64,000 bases of DNA from Agrobacterium sp. a22-2 (GCF_012276985.1 NZ_JAAXMM010000006.1:248001-312000); one strand, 5' to 3'; positions 28,677-37,490 are shown, counted from the first letter of the stretch. Program-made: numbers and translations. The notes: a model not told the origin generated them from the letters alone.

Positions 28677-28730
28677 CGCGCCACTCCTTCACGGCAATCC
28701 GTCGGACTGCCTTCCCCCACATAAGTGAAT

Positions 28731-28758
28731 GCCGGCCCCGCCTTCTGGCGGACCCGGC
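28731..28758. other. Intergenic 12-bp stem-loop between etfA and the dehydrogenase gene
   Basis: GCCGGCCCCGCC (28731-28742) pairs with GGCGGACCCGGC (28747-28758) across a 4-base loop, with one mismatch and one possible wobble. It lies after etfA and before the dehydrogenase start on the minus strand. No T-tract follows, so it may stabilise an mRNA end or attenuate rather than terminate. Confidence 0.5.
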
Positions 28759-28818
28759 AAATTGATAGACCGACAGCGCCGGTTTTTCCAGTCTTTTCGC
28801 TGCTGCGAGAATGCCGGC

Positions 28819-29748
28819 TTACAGAGCCTTTTCCAGCTCCGGCAAGGCTTCGAAGAGATCGGCAACCAGGCCATAGTCGGCGACCTGGAAGATCGGTGCT
28901 TCTTCGTCCTTGTTGATGGCCACGATGACCTTGCTGTCCTTCATGCCGGCGAGGTGCTGGATGGCACCGGAAATGCCGACCGCGATGTAGAGCTGCGGGG
29001 CAACGACCTTGCCGGTCTGGCCGACCTGCCAGTCGTTCGGCGCATAACCGGCATCGACGGCGGCGCGGCTGGCGCCAACGGCGGCTCCGAGCTTGTCGGC
29101 AACCGGCAGGATCACCTCCTTGAACTTGTCCGAGGAGCCCAGCGCACGGCCGCCGGAAATGATGATCTTGGCGGAGGTGAGTTCCGGGCGATCCGAGGAT
29201 GACAATGCGTCTCCGACGAAGGTCGACAGGCCTGGGTTGGCAACGGCCGAGATGGCCTCGACCGAAGCGGAACCGCCGCTTGCCGCTGCTGCAAACGAGG
29301 CGGTGCGAACGGTGATGACCTTTTTGGCATCCGTCGACTGTACCGTCTGGATGGCGTTGCCGGCGTAGATCGGGCGCTTGAAGGTATCGGCCGAGACGAC
29401 GTCGGTGATCTCGGAGATCTGCATGACGTCGAGCAGGGCGGCAACGCGCGGCATGACATTCTTGCCGACGGAGGTCGCCGCGGTGATGATCGTGTCATAG
29501 GCGGGTGCCAGCGAGACGATCAGGGCGGCCAGCGGTTCGGCCAGGTTGTTGGCAAGATCGCCGCTGTCGGCGAGCAGCACCTTGGAGACGCCGGCAAGCT
29601 TTGCAGCCTCATCGGCGGCAGCCTTGGCGCCGGCGCCGGCGACCAGTACTACCACATCGCCACCGATCTGGGTCGCAGCCGTCAGGGCCTTGGCGGTCTG
29701 GTCGGACAGGGTTGCATTGTCGTGTTCTGCCAGAAGAAGAATGGCCAT
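28819..29748 (-). CDS. etfA: Electron transfer flavoprotein alpha subunit
   Basis: 309 residues. The N-terminal half is the variable ETF domain; the C-terminal FAD-binding domain shows [53 protein letters not shown] and [10 protein letters not shown]. With EtfB it carries electrons from acyl-CoA and other dehydrogenases to ETF-ubiquinone oxidoreductase. AGGAGAA ribosome site. Follows etfB by 27 bp. Confidence 0.97.
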   Translation of the reverse strand: MAILLLAEHDNATLSDQTAKALTAATQIGGDVVVLVAGAGAKAAADEAAKLAGVSKVLLADSGDLANNLAEPLAALIVSLAPAYDTIITAATSVGKNVMPRVAALLDVMQISEITDVVSADTFKRPIYAGNAIQTVQSTDAKKVITVRTASFAAAASGGSASVEAISAVANPGLSTFVGDALSSSDRPELTSAKIIISGGRALGSSDKFKEVILPVADKLGAAVGASRAAVDAGYAPNDWQVGQTGKVVAPQLYIAVGISGAIQHLAGMKDSKVIVAINKDEEAPIFQVADYGLVADLFEALPELEKAL

Positions 29749-29775
29749 TGTTTTTGTTCTCCTATCCCGTTCCGA

Positions 29776-30525
29776 TTAAAGCACGCCGGCTTCGTTCTTG
29801 AGCTTGTCGACCAACTCGGCGACGCTCTTGACCTTGACGCCTGCCTTGCGGCCACTCGGCTCTTCGGTCTTCAGGACCTTGAGGCGCGCGGTGGTGTCGA
29901 CGCCGAAATCGGCGGGGGTCTTCTTGTCGAGCGGCTTCTTCTTGGCCTTCATGATGTTCGGCAGCGAGGCGTAACGCGGCTCGTTGAGGCGAAGATCGGT
30001 GGTGACGACAGCCGGAAGCTTGATTTCGATGGTCTGCAGACCGCCATCGACTTCGCGGGTGACGGAAGCCTTGCCATCGCCGATTTCGATCTTGGAGGCG
30101 AACGTGCCCTGTGCCCAGCCGAGAAGGGCGGACAGCATCTGGCCGGTCTGATTGGCGTCGTCATCGATCGCCTGCTTGCCGACGATCACCAAACCTGGTG
30201 CTTCGGCTTCGACGATGCCCTTGAGGATCTTGGCGACGGCGAGCGGCTCGACGGTGTCGTCGGTCTCAACCAGGATGGCGCGGTCGGCACCCATGGCAAG
30301 ACCGGTGCGCAGCGTTTCTTCCGCCTTGGCCGGGCCGATGGAAACCACGACGACTTCGGAGGCCTTGCCGGCTTCCTTCAGACGCAGCGCTTCTTCAACG
30401 GAGATTTCGTCGAAGGGGTTCATCGACATCTTGACATTGGCAAGCTCGACGCCCGAGCCGTCCGGCTTCACGCGGATCTTGACGTTGTAGTCGACAACGC
30501 GCTTCACGGGTACAACAATCTTCAT
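29776..30525 (-). CDS. etfB: Electron transfer flavoprotein beta subunit
   Basis: 249 residues starting [19 protein letters not shown]. The AMP-binding ETF beta region is visible ([26 protein letters not shown]) and the C-terminal [17 protein letters not shown] recognition loop is present as [17 protein letters not shown]. Forms the soluble heterodimer with EtfA. A very strong ribosome site (AAGGAAGGAACCC) precedes the ATG. Transcription probably starts at the palindrome-overlapped promoter about 135 bp upstream. Confidence 0.97.
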   Translation of the reverse strand: MKIVVPVKRVVDYNVKIRVKPDGSGVELANVKMSMNPFDEISVEEALRLKEAGKASEVVVVSIGPAKAEETLRTGLAMGADRAILVETDDTVEPLAVAKILKGIVEAEAPGLVIVGKQAIDDDANQTGQMLSALLGWAQGTFASKIEIGDGKASVTREVDGGLQTIEIKLPAVVTTDLRLNEPRYASLPNIMKAKKKPLDKKTPADFGVDTTARLKVLKTEEPSGRKAGVKVKSVAELVDKLKNEAGVL

Positions 30526-30565
30526 GGGTTCCTTCCTTCACTGGGTCGGCTCGAAAATGCGCCAT

Positions 30566-30608
30566 AATGCGATGTTTCGATGTTCGATTGGCGACATCGA
30601 TACGCATT
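30566..30608. promoter_or_regulatory. Two-part stem-loop in the etfBA leader
   Basis: Outer arms AATGCG (30566-30571) and CGCATT (30603-30608) and inner arms TCGATGT (30577-30583) and ACATCGA (30594-30600) can pair, with a 5/2 internal loop and a 10-base terminal loop. It lies between the predicted etfBA promoter and the etfB ribosome site on the minus strand. On the plus strand it is followed by a T-run, but no plus-strand gene ends here. Confidence 0.45.
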
Positions 30609-30657
30609 TTTTCTTCAAACACAACGTTCCGTCATGCCCTCGGGCTATTTTGTTGCA

Positions 30658-30686
30658 CCATAAAGTAACGTTTACGTTCACGTCAA
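30658..30686 (-). promoter_or_regulatory. Predicted etfBA promoter overlapped by a 16-bp palindromic operator
   Basis: Plus-strand TTTACGTTCACGTCAA (30671-30686) is a near-palindrome: TTTACGT and ACGTCAA around a 2-bp centre. On the minus strand it contains TTGACG, which with TTATGG or TTTATG 16-17 bp downstream forms a plausible promoter. Operators of this shape (ACGT half-sites, 16 bp) are known for MerR-type LiuR regulators of acyl-CoA catabolism; that link is from memory of the family, not shown here. Confidence 0.5.
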
Positions 30687-30709
30687 TAATCTAGCTGCGC
30701 CGATATGTT

Positions 30710-31492
30710 TTATCGGCCCCAGTGGATGGTCTTGCGCGGCGCGGCCGGTGACGGCTGAACGGCAGGGGGTATCGTTTCAAGATGCTCGATCGCTTTTGGC
30801 GTGACGATGGTGCGATCGAACAGCGGCACGCCGCGACGCCGCAGCGGCACGACCAACAAGGCGCCGGCCAGGATGCCGCCGACATGGGCGCCCCAGGAGA
30901 CATTGCTGCCGTGATCGGAGGCCAGCATCCAGAATTGCTGGCCGATCCAGAAGGCAAGCGGAATGAAGGCCGGAAGGGGTATGGGGAAGCGGAACAGCAC
31001 CAGCACCCAGACGCGGACCTTCGGATGGAGAATGATGTAGGCGGCGACGATGCCTGCCACGGCGCCGGAGGCGCCGATCAGCGGGCTTTCGGAGGTCGGC
31101 GCGACGAGGCCGTGGAAGAGGGCGGCGGCCACGGCGCAGAGCAGGTAGAAGATCAGGTATTTGATATGCCCGAGCGCATCTTCGACATTGTCGCCGAACA
31201 CCCAGAGAAACACCATGTTGGAGGCGAGATGCAGAATGTCGCCGTGCAGGAAGGCATAGGTGATGGCGGTGGCATCCTCCGGGACAAGAACGAGGGCCGG
31301 ATCAAGGGTGGCATATTCGAAGGCGACTGCCGGGATGAATCCTAAGCCAACGACGGTCGCCTGGGCAAACTCCTCGGTTGCCAGCAGGCCCGTGGCGATC
31401 CAGACAAAAACATTGATGGTGATCAGTGTCAGCGTGACATATTGCCGGCGAATATGTTTGAGGGCATTTCGGTCATGCAGCGGAATGAACAT
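30710..31492 (-). CDS. Rhomboid family intramembrane serine protease
   Basis: 260 residues with about six membrane segments. The catalytic serine motif is GASGAVAGIVAAY and the catalytic histidine is in SWGAHVGGILAGALL. A conserved HGDILHLASNMVFLWVFGDNVED loop precedes them. Cleaves membrane proteins within the bilayer; substrates unknown. GAGGGA ribosome site. It lies 29 bp after the adenosyltransferase stop on the same strand. Confidence 0.93.
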   Translation of the reverse strand: MFIPLHDRNALKHIRRQYVTLTLITINVFVWIATGLLATEEFAQATVVGLGFIPAVAFEYATLDPALVLVPEDATAITYAFLHGDILHLASNMVFLWVFGDNVEDALGHIKYLIFYLLCAVAAALFHGLVAPTSESPLIGASGAVAGIVAAYIILHPKVRVWVLVLFRFPIPLPAFIPLAFWIGQQFWMLASDHGSNVSWGAHVGGILAGALLVVPLRRRGVPLFDRTIVTPKAIEHLETIPPAVQPSPAAPRKTIHWGR

Positions 31493-31521
31493 GGCGTCCC
31501 TCTAGGCGTCGGTCTCTAACG

Positions 31522-32100
31522 TCAGCGATTGTTGCCCGGCACCCACAGAATGTCCGCCTTGCCGCCGTCATTGGCAAAGCGCGCCGCCACGAACAGGAAA
31601 TCCGACAGGCGGTTGATATATTTGAGCGCCGGCGCGCCGATCCTCTCGTCTGGACTATGGGCCAGATCGACCATGATCCGCTCAGCGCGCCGCGCGATCG
31701 TGCGGGCCAGATGCAGATGGGCGGCCGCCGCCGAGCCGCCGGGCAGGATGAAGGATCGCAGCGGATCGAGGTCGGCGTTCAGCTTATCGATCTCTGTCTC
31801 GATGCGGTCGACCTGGCTCTGCACGACGCGCAGAGGCTCGTAGGCCGGCACTTCGCCGGTATCGGGCGTGGCCAGATCGGCGCCCAGATCGAACAGGTCG
31901 TTCTGGATGCGCATCAGCATGGCGTCCAGTTCGGGACGGTCGCCCGTATAGAGCCGGGCCATGCCGATGCAGCTGTTGGTCTCGTCCACCGTGCCATAAG
32001 CCTCGACGCGGGCATCGTGCTTCAGGCGCCGCGGGCCGGAGACCAGCGCCGTGGTGCCGTCATCGCCGGTGCGGGTATAGATCTTGTTGAGCTTTACCAT
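31522..32100 (-). CDS. Cob(I)alamin adenosyltransferase, PduO type
   Basis: 192 residues. PduO-type motifs: the ATP-binding N-terminus KIYTRTGDDGTTAL, VEAYGTVDETNSCIGMA, HLARTIARRAERIMV and INRLSDFLFVAARF. It adenosylates cob(I)alamin or the a,c-diamide intermediate to form the coenzyme. It is 25 kb from cobST and not in a B12 operon. The preceding twin-TM gene ends 10 bp upstream. Confidence 0.95.
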   Translation of the reverse strand: MVKLNKIYTRTGDDGTTALVSGPRRLKHDARVEAYGTVDETNSCIGMARLYTGDRPELDAMLMRIQNDLFDLGADLATPDTGEVPAYEPLRVVQSQVDRIETEIDKLNADLDPLRSFILPGGSAAAAHLHLARTIARRAERIMVDLAHSPDERIGAPALKYINRLSDFLFVAARFANDGGKADILWVPGNNR

Positions 32101-32110
32101 GGGATGCCCT

Positions 32111-32308
32111 TTATCGTCCGCCGCCGGTCAGCCACAGGGTCAGCATGATCAGCGCGATGGCGATCGCCTGCAGCACGATGCGCATGCGCATCAGCCTGTT
32201 GGAGAGGTTGCCGTCGCCGCCCTTCATCATGTTAAACAGCCCACGGATGAGCACGAGGACGACGAGCCCCATGACGATCAGGGTCAGAATGGTTGTGAAA
32301 CTGGACAT
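32111..32308 (-). CDS. Small twin transmembrane protein
   Basis: 65 residues: two hydrophobic helices (TILTLIVMGLVVLVLIRGLFNMM and IVLQAIAIALIMLTLWLTGGG) joined by a charged hairpin GGDGNLSNRLMRMR. This matches the alphaproteobacterial 'twin transmembrane protein', related to HIG1-type proteins that associate with respiratory complexes. Function unproven. AAGGAAACC ribosome site. Co-directional and closely spaced with the adenosyltransferase gene. Confidence 0.88.
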   Translation of the reverse strand: MSSFTTILTLIVMGLVVLVLIRGLFNMMKGGDGNLSNRLMRMRIVLQAIAIALIMLTLWLTGGGR

Positions 32309-32337
32309 GGTTTCCTTGTCTGCCTGTTTCGCGGTTC

Positions 32338-33171
32338 TCAGTCCAGAGACCGCATCAATCTGTAGAAGAGGTCGGCGGGCAGCAGCCGTTTGAGAAAGGC
32401 GCCCTGTTTTGCCGGCGTGGTTACAAGATAATGTGGCCGCGGCCGCTTTGCGGTCAAGGCGTGTTTCAGCACTTTGTAAACGGCGTCCGGGCCGAGCTTG
32501 TGACGGTTTATCGGGCCGTTGCCGCTCAGGCGAGCCAGTTGCCGCCGGTATTCGACCGCATGGACAGAATTTTCAAGATCGATATTCTTTTCGATCTGGG
32601 CCAGGGCATTGGCCGTGAACCGGCTCTCGATCGGTCCGGGCTCGATCAGGCTGACATGAATGCCGCTGCCGTCGAGCTCCATGCGAAGCGTCACGCTCAG
32701 GCCCTCCAGCGCATATTTCGAGGCCGTATAGGCACCGCGCCAGCGATAGGGCATCAGCCCCAGGATCGACGAGCACTGCACGATCCGGCCGCAGCCACGT
32801 TCGCGCATCAAGGGAATGACCTGCCGGGTCAACTCGTGCCAGCCGAACACATTGGTTTCGAACTGCTGTCGCAGCACGTCCGTCGTCAGGTCCTCGACGG
32901 CGCCCGGCTGGCCATAGGCGCCGTTGTTGAACAGGGCGTCGATGCGCCGTCCTGTCCGCTCGGCAACAGTTGCGACCAGGGCGGATATGCTGTCGAAGTC
33001 CGTGTAATCCATCAGCAGGGCGTCAATTCCGTCCTTTTCCAGCGACGCCAGGTCTGCGGGTTTGCGCACCGTGGCGAAAACGTGCCATCCATCCGCCTGC
33101 AAAGCCCTTGCGCAATAGGCGCCGATGCCGGACGAGCAGCCGGTGACAATGATGGTGGGGCGATCCGGCAT
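32338..33171 (-). CDS. Short-chain dehydrogenase/reductase
   Basis: 277 residues from MPDRPTIIVTGCSSGIG. Classical SDR motifs: TGCSSGIGAY for NAD(P), NNGAYGQPG (NNAG variant), the catalytic Ser in VQCSSILG and YTASKYALEGLS for Tyr/Lys. The longer C-terminus (HALTAKRPRPHYLVTTPAKQGAFLKRLLP) is typical of SDRs resembling retinol dehydrogenases. Substrate unknown. Divergent from yihY, 83 bp apart. Confidence 0.92.
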   Translation of the reverse strand: MPDRPTIIVTGCSSGIGAYCARALQADGWHVFATVRKPADLASLEKDGIDALLMDYTDFDSISALVATVAERTGRRIDALFNNGAYGQPGAVEDLTTDVLRQQFETNVFGWHELTRQVIPLMRERGCGRIVQCSSILGLMPYRWRGAYTASKYALEGLSVTLRMELDGSGIHVSLIEPGPIESRFTANALAQIEKNIDLENSVHAVEYRRQLARLSGNGPINRHKLGPDAVYKVLKHALTAKRPRPHYLVTTPAKQGAFLKRLLPADLFYRLMRSLD

Positions 33172-33254
33172 CGAATGGTTCCTGTACAAAGCCGTATGGG
33201 TTTCCCATATTCGCACTCGGGTGACAATCGGCGCATCAAAGCCAAGGAGACGGA

Positions 33255-34160
33255 ATGCGGGCTTTCCTGCGTATGATCTACAAGGTGACCTGGGATGCCC
33301 TGTGGCATTTTACCGAAGATGACGGTTGGGCGATGGCAAGCCATGTGGCGCTTTCGGCGCTGTTGGCTATCTTCCCCTTCCTGATCTTCGGTACCACGCT
33401 TGCAAACTTCCTTGGGGCTGACCGGTTTGCCGAAACGGCGATCCACCTGATCTTCGACACATGGCCGGAGGCGATTGCCAAGCCGCTGGCCGAACAGGTG
33501 GTGCAGGTCCTGACCATTCCGCGCGGCGGACTGCTGACCGTTTCGGTGCTGGCGGCCGCCTATTTCGCCTCGAACGGCGTCGAGGCCCTGCGCATCTCGC
33601 TCAACCGCGCCTACCGGGTCAGCGAGACGCGCCCCTGGTATCTGACGCGGCTTTTGAGCCTCGGCTTTGTTCTCGGGGCGGTCGTCGTGTTCGCCGTCAT
33701 CAGCGCCTTGCTGGTGGCCGTGCCGCTGGCCCTGAATTTTGCCGAATTGTGGTTTCCCTGGCTCAAAGATGCCCTTGCGACGATCTCCAACTGGCGCGTC
33801 TACGGCACGCTCGGTCTGCTGGCCGTCGGACTGATTGCGTCCCATCTCAGCCTTCCGGCCGGACGCCGGCGCATCATGGACGTCATTCCCGGCGTCATTC
33901 TGACCCTGCTTCTCTGGCTGATCGGCGCTCTGATCTTCACTTCCTATCTGGTGACTTTCGCCAATTATGCCGCGACCTATGCCGGCCTTGCCTCCGTCAT
34001 GGTGGTCCTGGTGTTTCTCTACATGATCGGTGCGATCTTCATCATCGGCGCGGAGTTCAATGCCGCGCTGCTGAAGTTCGAAGTGCTGGGCGGCATGCAC
34101 AGCGTCAAGACGCCGGTCGAGGTGTCAGAGGCCGACAAGCCGACGGATATCCAGAGGTGA
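33255..34160 (+). CDS. YihY/UPF0761 family membrane protein
   Basis: 301 residues, six hydrophobic segments. Family motifs include DDGWAMASHVALSALLAIFPFLIF at the N-terminus, ASNGVEALRISLNRAYRV, and LYMIGAIFIIGAEFNAAL near the C-terminus. Formerly annotated as ribonuclease BN or virulence factor BrkB; the true role is unknown. GGAGACGGA precedes the ATG. The 3' end overlaps gluQ on the opposite strand by 36 bp. Confidence 0.92.
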   Translation: MRAFLRMIYKVTWDALWHFTEDDGWAMASHVALSALLAIFPFLIFGTTLANFLGADRFAETAIHLIFDTWPEAIAKPLAEQVVQVLTIPRGGLLTVSVLAAAYFASNGVEALRISLNRAYRVSETRPWYLTRLLSLGFVLGAVVVFAVISALLVAVPLALNFAELWFPWLKDALATISNWRVYGTLGLLAVGLIASHLSLPAGRRRIMDVIPGVILTLLLWLIGALIFTSYLVTFANYAATYAGLASVMVVLVFLYMIGAIFIIGAEFNAALLKFEVLGGMHSVKTPVEVSEADKPTDIQR

Positions 34161-35006
34161 CAGACCGTTTGCTCTGAGCGCCGAGAGGCCGGTGTCGCCG
34201 GCGCTTTTGGAAAGCTTGCGGCCATCGCGATCCAGGATGAGGCGGTGATGACGGTATGTCGGTGCCGGCAGGTCGAGCAACGCCTGGAGCAGGCGGTGGA
34301 CAGCGGTTGCCGAAAAGAGGTCGCGACCACGGATCACCTCGGTGATGCCCTGAAGCGCATCGTCGACCACTACCGACAGATGGTAGCTAGACGGCGCGTC
34401 GGAGCGCCAGAGAACCACGTCGCCCCAGGCCGGCGGGTCCGCCGCGATGGTGGTGGTGCTGCCATCACCCTTTTCGATCCAGTGCAAGGGGCCGGTAATG
34501 CTCTCCAGCGCGCGCCGCATATCGAGCCGCCAGGCATGTTTTGCGCCGCTCTGCAAAAGCCGCGCGCGCTCCGTCTCGCTGCGGTCGCGGTCGGTCGGCG
34601 GATAGAGATAGGCGCCATCCGGGTCGCGGGGCCGGGGTGTGCCCCTAGCTTCTTCGGCAAGCGCATAGGCCCGCACCTCGCCACGGGTGAGAAAGGCCGG
34701 GTAGATGAGGCCGCGCTCGCGCAAGCGGTCCAGCGCGGCACGATAGGCGTCGAGGTGCTCCGACTGACGGCGCACCGGCATGTCCCAGCGAAGGCCGAGC
34801 CAGGCCAGGTCCTCATAGATCGCCGCCTCGAATTCCGGCGTGCAGCGGGTGATGTCGATATCCTCCATGCGCAGCAGAAAACGGCCACCCGCGGCGCTGG
34901 CGGCATCGAAGTTGAGCATGGCCGACAGGGCGTGGCCCAGATGCAGTGGGCCGTTCGGACTGGGCGCGAAGCGGAAAACCGGCTTTTGACTGTCAGGGGC
35001 GATCAT
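34125..35006 (-). CDS. gluQ: Glutamyl-Q tRNA(Asp) synthetase
   Basis: 293 residues, a truncated class I glutamyl-tRNA synthetase. HIGH-like motif PSPNGPLHLGHALSAM; KMSKS-like motif GRKLSKSAGD. It lacks the C-terminal anticodon-binding domain of GltX and so is GluQRS, which glutamylates queuosine at position 34 of tRNA-Asp. It fits with the queuosine-precursor transporter elsewhere in the window. ATG at 35006 chosen over an upstream in-frame TTG. Confidence 0.95.
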   Translation of the reverse strand: MIAPDSQKPVFRFAPSPNGPLHLGHALSAMLNFDAASAAGGRFLLRMEDIDITRCTPEFEAAIYEDLAWLGLRWDMPVRRQSEHLDAYRAALDRLRERGLIYPAFLTRGEVRAYALAEEARGTPRPRDPDGAYLYPPTDRDRSETERARLLQSGAKHAWRLDMRRALESITGPLHWIEKGDGSTTTIAADPPAWGDVVLWRSDAPSSYHLSVVVDDALQGITEVIRGRDLFSATAVHRLLQALLDLPAPTYRHHRLILDRDGRKLSKSAGDTGLSALRANGLSPLDIRRLVGL

Positions 35007-35065
35007 GATTTCTTCTGCCACGAAACGGGCCTGCGGCAAAGATGGCCTGTACGGAAGGGTAAGGC

Positions 35066-35713
35066 ATGAAGATCATTGGCGCGGACGACGACGTGGCCCT
35101 GGGCCTGGATGCGCTCCTGCGCCTCGATCCGAGGCTTCGTACCGTGGCGGCTGTGGCGGGGCCTCTGCCACTCAGGCTGACCGAGCCGGGTTTTGCCGGG
35201 CTCGCCTTCATCATTGTCTCGCAAATGGTCTCGAAGGCCAGCGCGCAAGCGATCTGGCGACGCATTGTCGCGGCCACGGGCAGCCCGACCGCGGATGCCT
35301 ATCTGGCTCTCGACGAGGAGAGCCTAGCCGGCCTGGGCCTGTCGCGGGCCAAATCGGAAACCCTGCGGCTGGTGGCGGAAGCGGTTCGCGACAGTCGTCT
35401 GGATCTGGATGCGATCGCCCGCCAAGAGGGTAGCCAGGCAATTGCCCAATTGACGGATATTCGCGGCATCGGGCTCTGGACCGCGGAGGTCTATCTGATG
35501 TTCTGCGGCGGGCATCCGGATATTTTTCCGGCGGGAGACGTTGCCCTTCGCATCGCTATCGGTCGGGCTTTCGGACTGGAATCGCGGCCGGACATCCGTT
35601 CCGTCGGGCAAATGGCGGAGATCTGGAGCCCGTGGCGATCGGTCGCGGCCCGGCTTTTCTGGGCCTATTATGCCGCCACCAGCGGGCGTGAGGCGATGCC
35701 TGTCGCCAAATAG
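35066..35713 (+). CDS. DNA-3-methyladenine glycosylase II (AlkA-like)
   Basis: 215 residues of the HhH-GPD superfamily. The helix-hairpin-helix is LTDIRGIGLWTAEVYLMFCGG and the catalytic aspartate is in IFPAGDVALRIA. IIVSQMVSKASAQAIWRRI is the usual preceding helix. It removes alkylated bases in base-excision repair. There is no N-terminal E. coli AlkA extension, so it is the short type. Divergent from gluQ, 59 bp apart. Confidence 0.93.
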   Translation: MKIIGADDDVALGLDALLRLDPRLRTVAAVAGPLPLRLTEPGFAGLAFIIVSQMVSKASAQAIWRRIVAATGSPTADAYLALDEESLAGLGLSRAKSETLRLVAEAVRDSRLDLDAIARQEGSQAIAQLTDIRGIGLWTAEVYLMFCGGHPDIFPAGDVALRIAIGRAFGLESRPDIRSVGQMAEIWSPWRSVAARLFWAYYAATSGREAMPVAK

Positions 35714-35811
35714 CTGCGACCGATTAAGCACATGATGAGATAGGGCTTCACAATCCTGTAACAACCGACCTAATATAGAAGTGCAGATGCCGAATCGATC
35801 AGGAGAAGCCC

Positions 35812-36369
35812 TTGACGATTGCAGTCTCCCCCCAGTCCTTGCCGGCGCTCGTCCTGAACGCCGACTACAGGCCACTGAGTTATTATCCCTTGTCGCTGTG
35901 GTCCTGGCAGGACGCGATCAAGGCCGTCTTTCTTGACCGTGTCAACATCATCGCCGAATACGATCACTCGGTCTGTTCCCCGAGCTTCTCCATGCGCCTG
36001 CCAAGCGTGGTGAGCCTCAAGAGTTATGTCCAGCCGACCCGCAATCCGGCGTTTACCCGGTTCAACGTGTTTCTTCGTGACCGCTTTTCCTGCCAGTATT
36101 GCCACTCGACGGACGATCTGACCTTTGATCACGTCATCCCGCGCGCCCATGGCGGCGAGACGACCTGGGAAAATGTCGTTGCCGCCTGCTCGCCCTGCAA
36201 TCTGCGCAAGGGCAGCAAGCTGCCGCGCCAGGCCAACATGTTCCCGGCCCAGAAACCCTATCGGCCGACCGTGCAGGACCTGCACAACAATGGCCGGCTG
36301 TTTCCGCCGAACTACCTGCATGAAAGCTGGGTGGACTATCTCTACTGGGATTCCGAACTGCAGCCGTAA
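35812..36369 (+). CDS. HNH endonuclease family protein
   Basis: 185 residues, starting at TTG (35812), placed 3 bp after the near-perfect ribosome site AGGAGAAG (35801-35808). The N-terminus VLNADYRPLSYYPLSLWSWQDAI is a conserved non-nuclease part; the HNH core is CQYCHSTDDLTFDHVIPRAHGG with WENVVAACSPCNLRKG. It is a conserved single-copy chromosomal type, not a phage or restriction nuclease; the cellular role is unknown. Confidence 0.93.
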   Translation: MTIAVSPQSLPALVLNADYRPLSYYPLSLWSWQDAIKAVFLDRVNIIAEYDHSVCSPSFSMRLPSVVSLKSYVQPTRNPAFTRFNVFLRDRFSCQYCHSTDDLTFDHVIPRAHGGETTWENVVAACSPCNLRKGSKLPRQANMFPAQKPYRPTVQDLHNNGRLFPPNYLHESWVDYLYWDSELQP

Positions 36370-36373
36370 GACG

Positions 36374-36889
36374 TCACCGCTTGGCTTTCGAAACCCCGAG
36401 GAAGGCAAGCGCTGCCAGGGCAATGCTGGTCAGCACGTTCCATCCCGCAAAGGACAGACCGAGGACGCGCAAGGTGGCTTCCGTGCAGGACGGTCCCTTG
36501 ACGCTGTTCAGCTGATCTAGAATGTTGCCGGCGGCTGACATACCGGCTGTGCCGCCGACCGAGCAACTGGTCGGACCTTCCCAGAACTTCCATTCGACGC
36601 CGGCGTGGTAGACGCCGAGCCCGGCACTGATGATCATGATGACGGCGATCAGGAGCAGGAGCGCCTGCACGACGAGATCCGGCAGTTTTGCCAGTGAGGC
36701 CAGGACGGCGAGCGCTCCGACGCCGATGCCGATGTAATAGGGATTGCGCTGCAGCAGGCAGAGCGCGCACGGAATGTAACCGCCGATATGCTCGAAGCCG
36801 AGCGCCGAGCCGACGACGACTGCCATTCCGGCGGTCAGCAGCAGGGCATAGCCCAGTCCGGGGCGGGTTGTGATCGAATTCGTGGTCAT
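36374..36889 (-). CDS. dsbB: Disulfide bond formation protein B
   Basis: 171 residues with four membrane segments. The first redox pair is CALC in GGYIPCALCLLQRNPYY; the second periplasmic pair is in PTSCSVGG and GPSCTEAT. Reoxidises DsbA by passing electrons to quinone. Starts MTTNSITTRPGLGYALL. Preceded by yqaA on the same strand with a 10-bp gap; convergent with the HNH gene, 4 bp apart. Confidence 0.92.
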   Translation of the reverse strand: MTTNSITTRPGLGYALLLTAGMAVVVGSALGFEHIGGYIPCALCLLQRNPYYIGIGVGALAVLASLAKLPDLVVQALLLLIAVIMIISAGLGVYHAGVEWKFWEGPTSCSVGGTAGMSAAGNILDQLNSVKGPSCTEATLRVLGLSFAGWNVLTSIALAALAFLGVSKAKR

Positions 36890-36899
36890 GGTCGGACTT

Positions 36900-37490
36900 T
36901 CAGTGGGCGATGTAGCGATAAGCAATATAGAGCAGGATCAGCACGCCTGCACCAATGCCGGCAAGCAGGCCCAGCCGCTTTTCGATGAATTCCCGGATCG
37001 GTTCGCCATAGCGCTGCAGCAGCCAGGCCAAAAGCATGAAACGGGCACCACGGGCGACAATCGCCGAAACGATGAAGAGCCAGAGGTTGATATGGGCGAC
37101 GCCGGACAGGATCGTGACGATCTTGATCGGCGGCAGATGGGCAAGCCCGGAGGTTATCAGAAGCAGCACGACGGTCTGGTAGTCCACCGAAGCGCGCAAG
37201 GCGTCGAAGGCTTCCAGCTTGCCGTAAAATTGCAGCACCGGCCGAGCTATCGTCTCATAGGCGTAATAGCCGAGGAACCAGCCGGCAATGCCGCCCAGAA
37301 CCGAAGCGACGGTCGCGATCAAGGCATAGCGCCAGGCCTTTTCCGGCTTGGCCAAAGCCATGGGCAGGAAAAGGACGTCGGCCGGCACCAGGAAGACCGA
37401 ACTTTCGATGAAGGCAATGACCGCCAGCCATTTTTCGGCAGATTTGCGGGCCGCAAGCGACATGGTCCAATCGTAGAGGCGTCGTAACAT
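36900..37490 (-). CDS. YqaA/DedA-related membrane protein
   Basis: 196 residues from MLRRLYDWTM. SNARE-associated/DedA-like features: AFIESSVFLVPADVLFLPMALAKPEKAWRYALIATVASVLGGIAGWFLGYYAYE. About five helices. DedA-type proteins are implicated in lipid carrier flipping and envelope maintenance. The start is uncertain; an earlier in-frame start at 37523 exists. It sits immediately before dsbB, suggesting a shared transcript. Confidence 0.88.
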   Translation of the reverse strand: MLRRLYDWTMSLAARKSAEKWLAVIAFIESSVFLVPADVLFLPMALAKPEKAWRYALIATVASVLGGIAGWFLGYYAYETIARPVLQFYGKLEAFDALRASVDYQTVVLLLITSGLAHLPPIKIVTILSGVAHINLWLFIVSAIVARGARFMLLAWLLQRYGEPIREFIEKRLGLLAGIGAGVLILLYIAYRYIAH

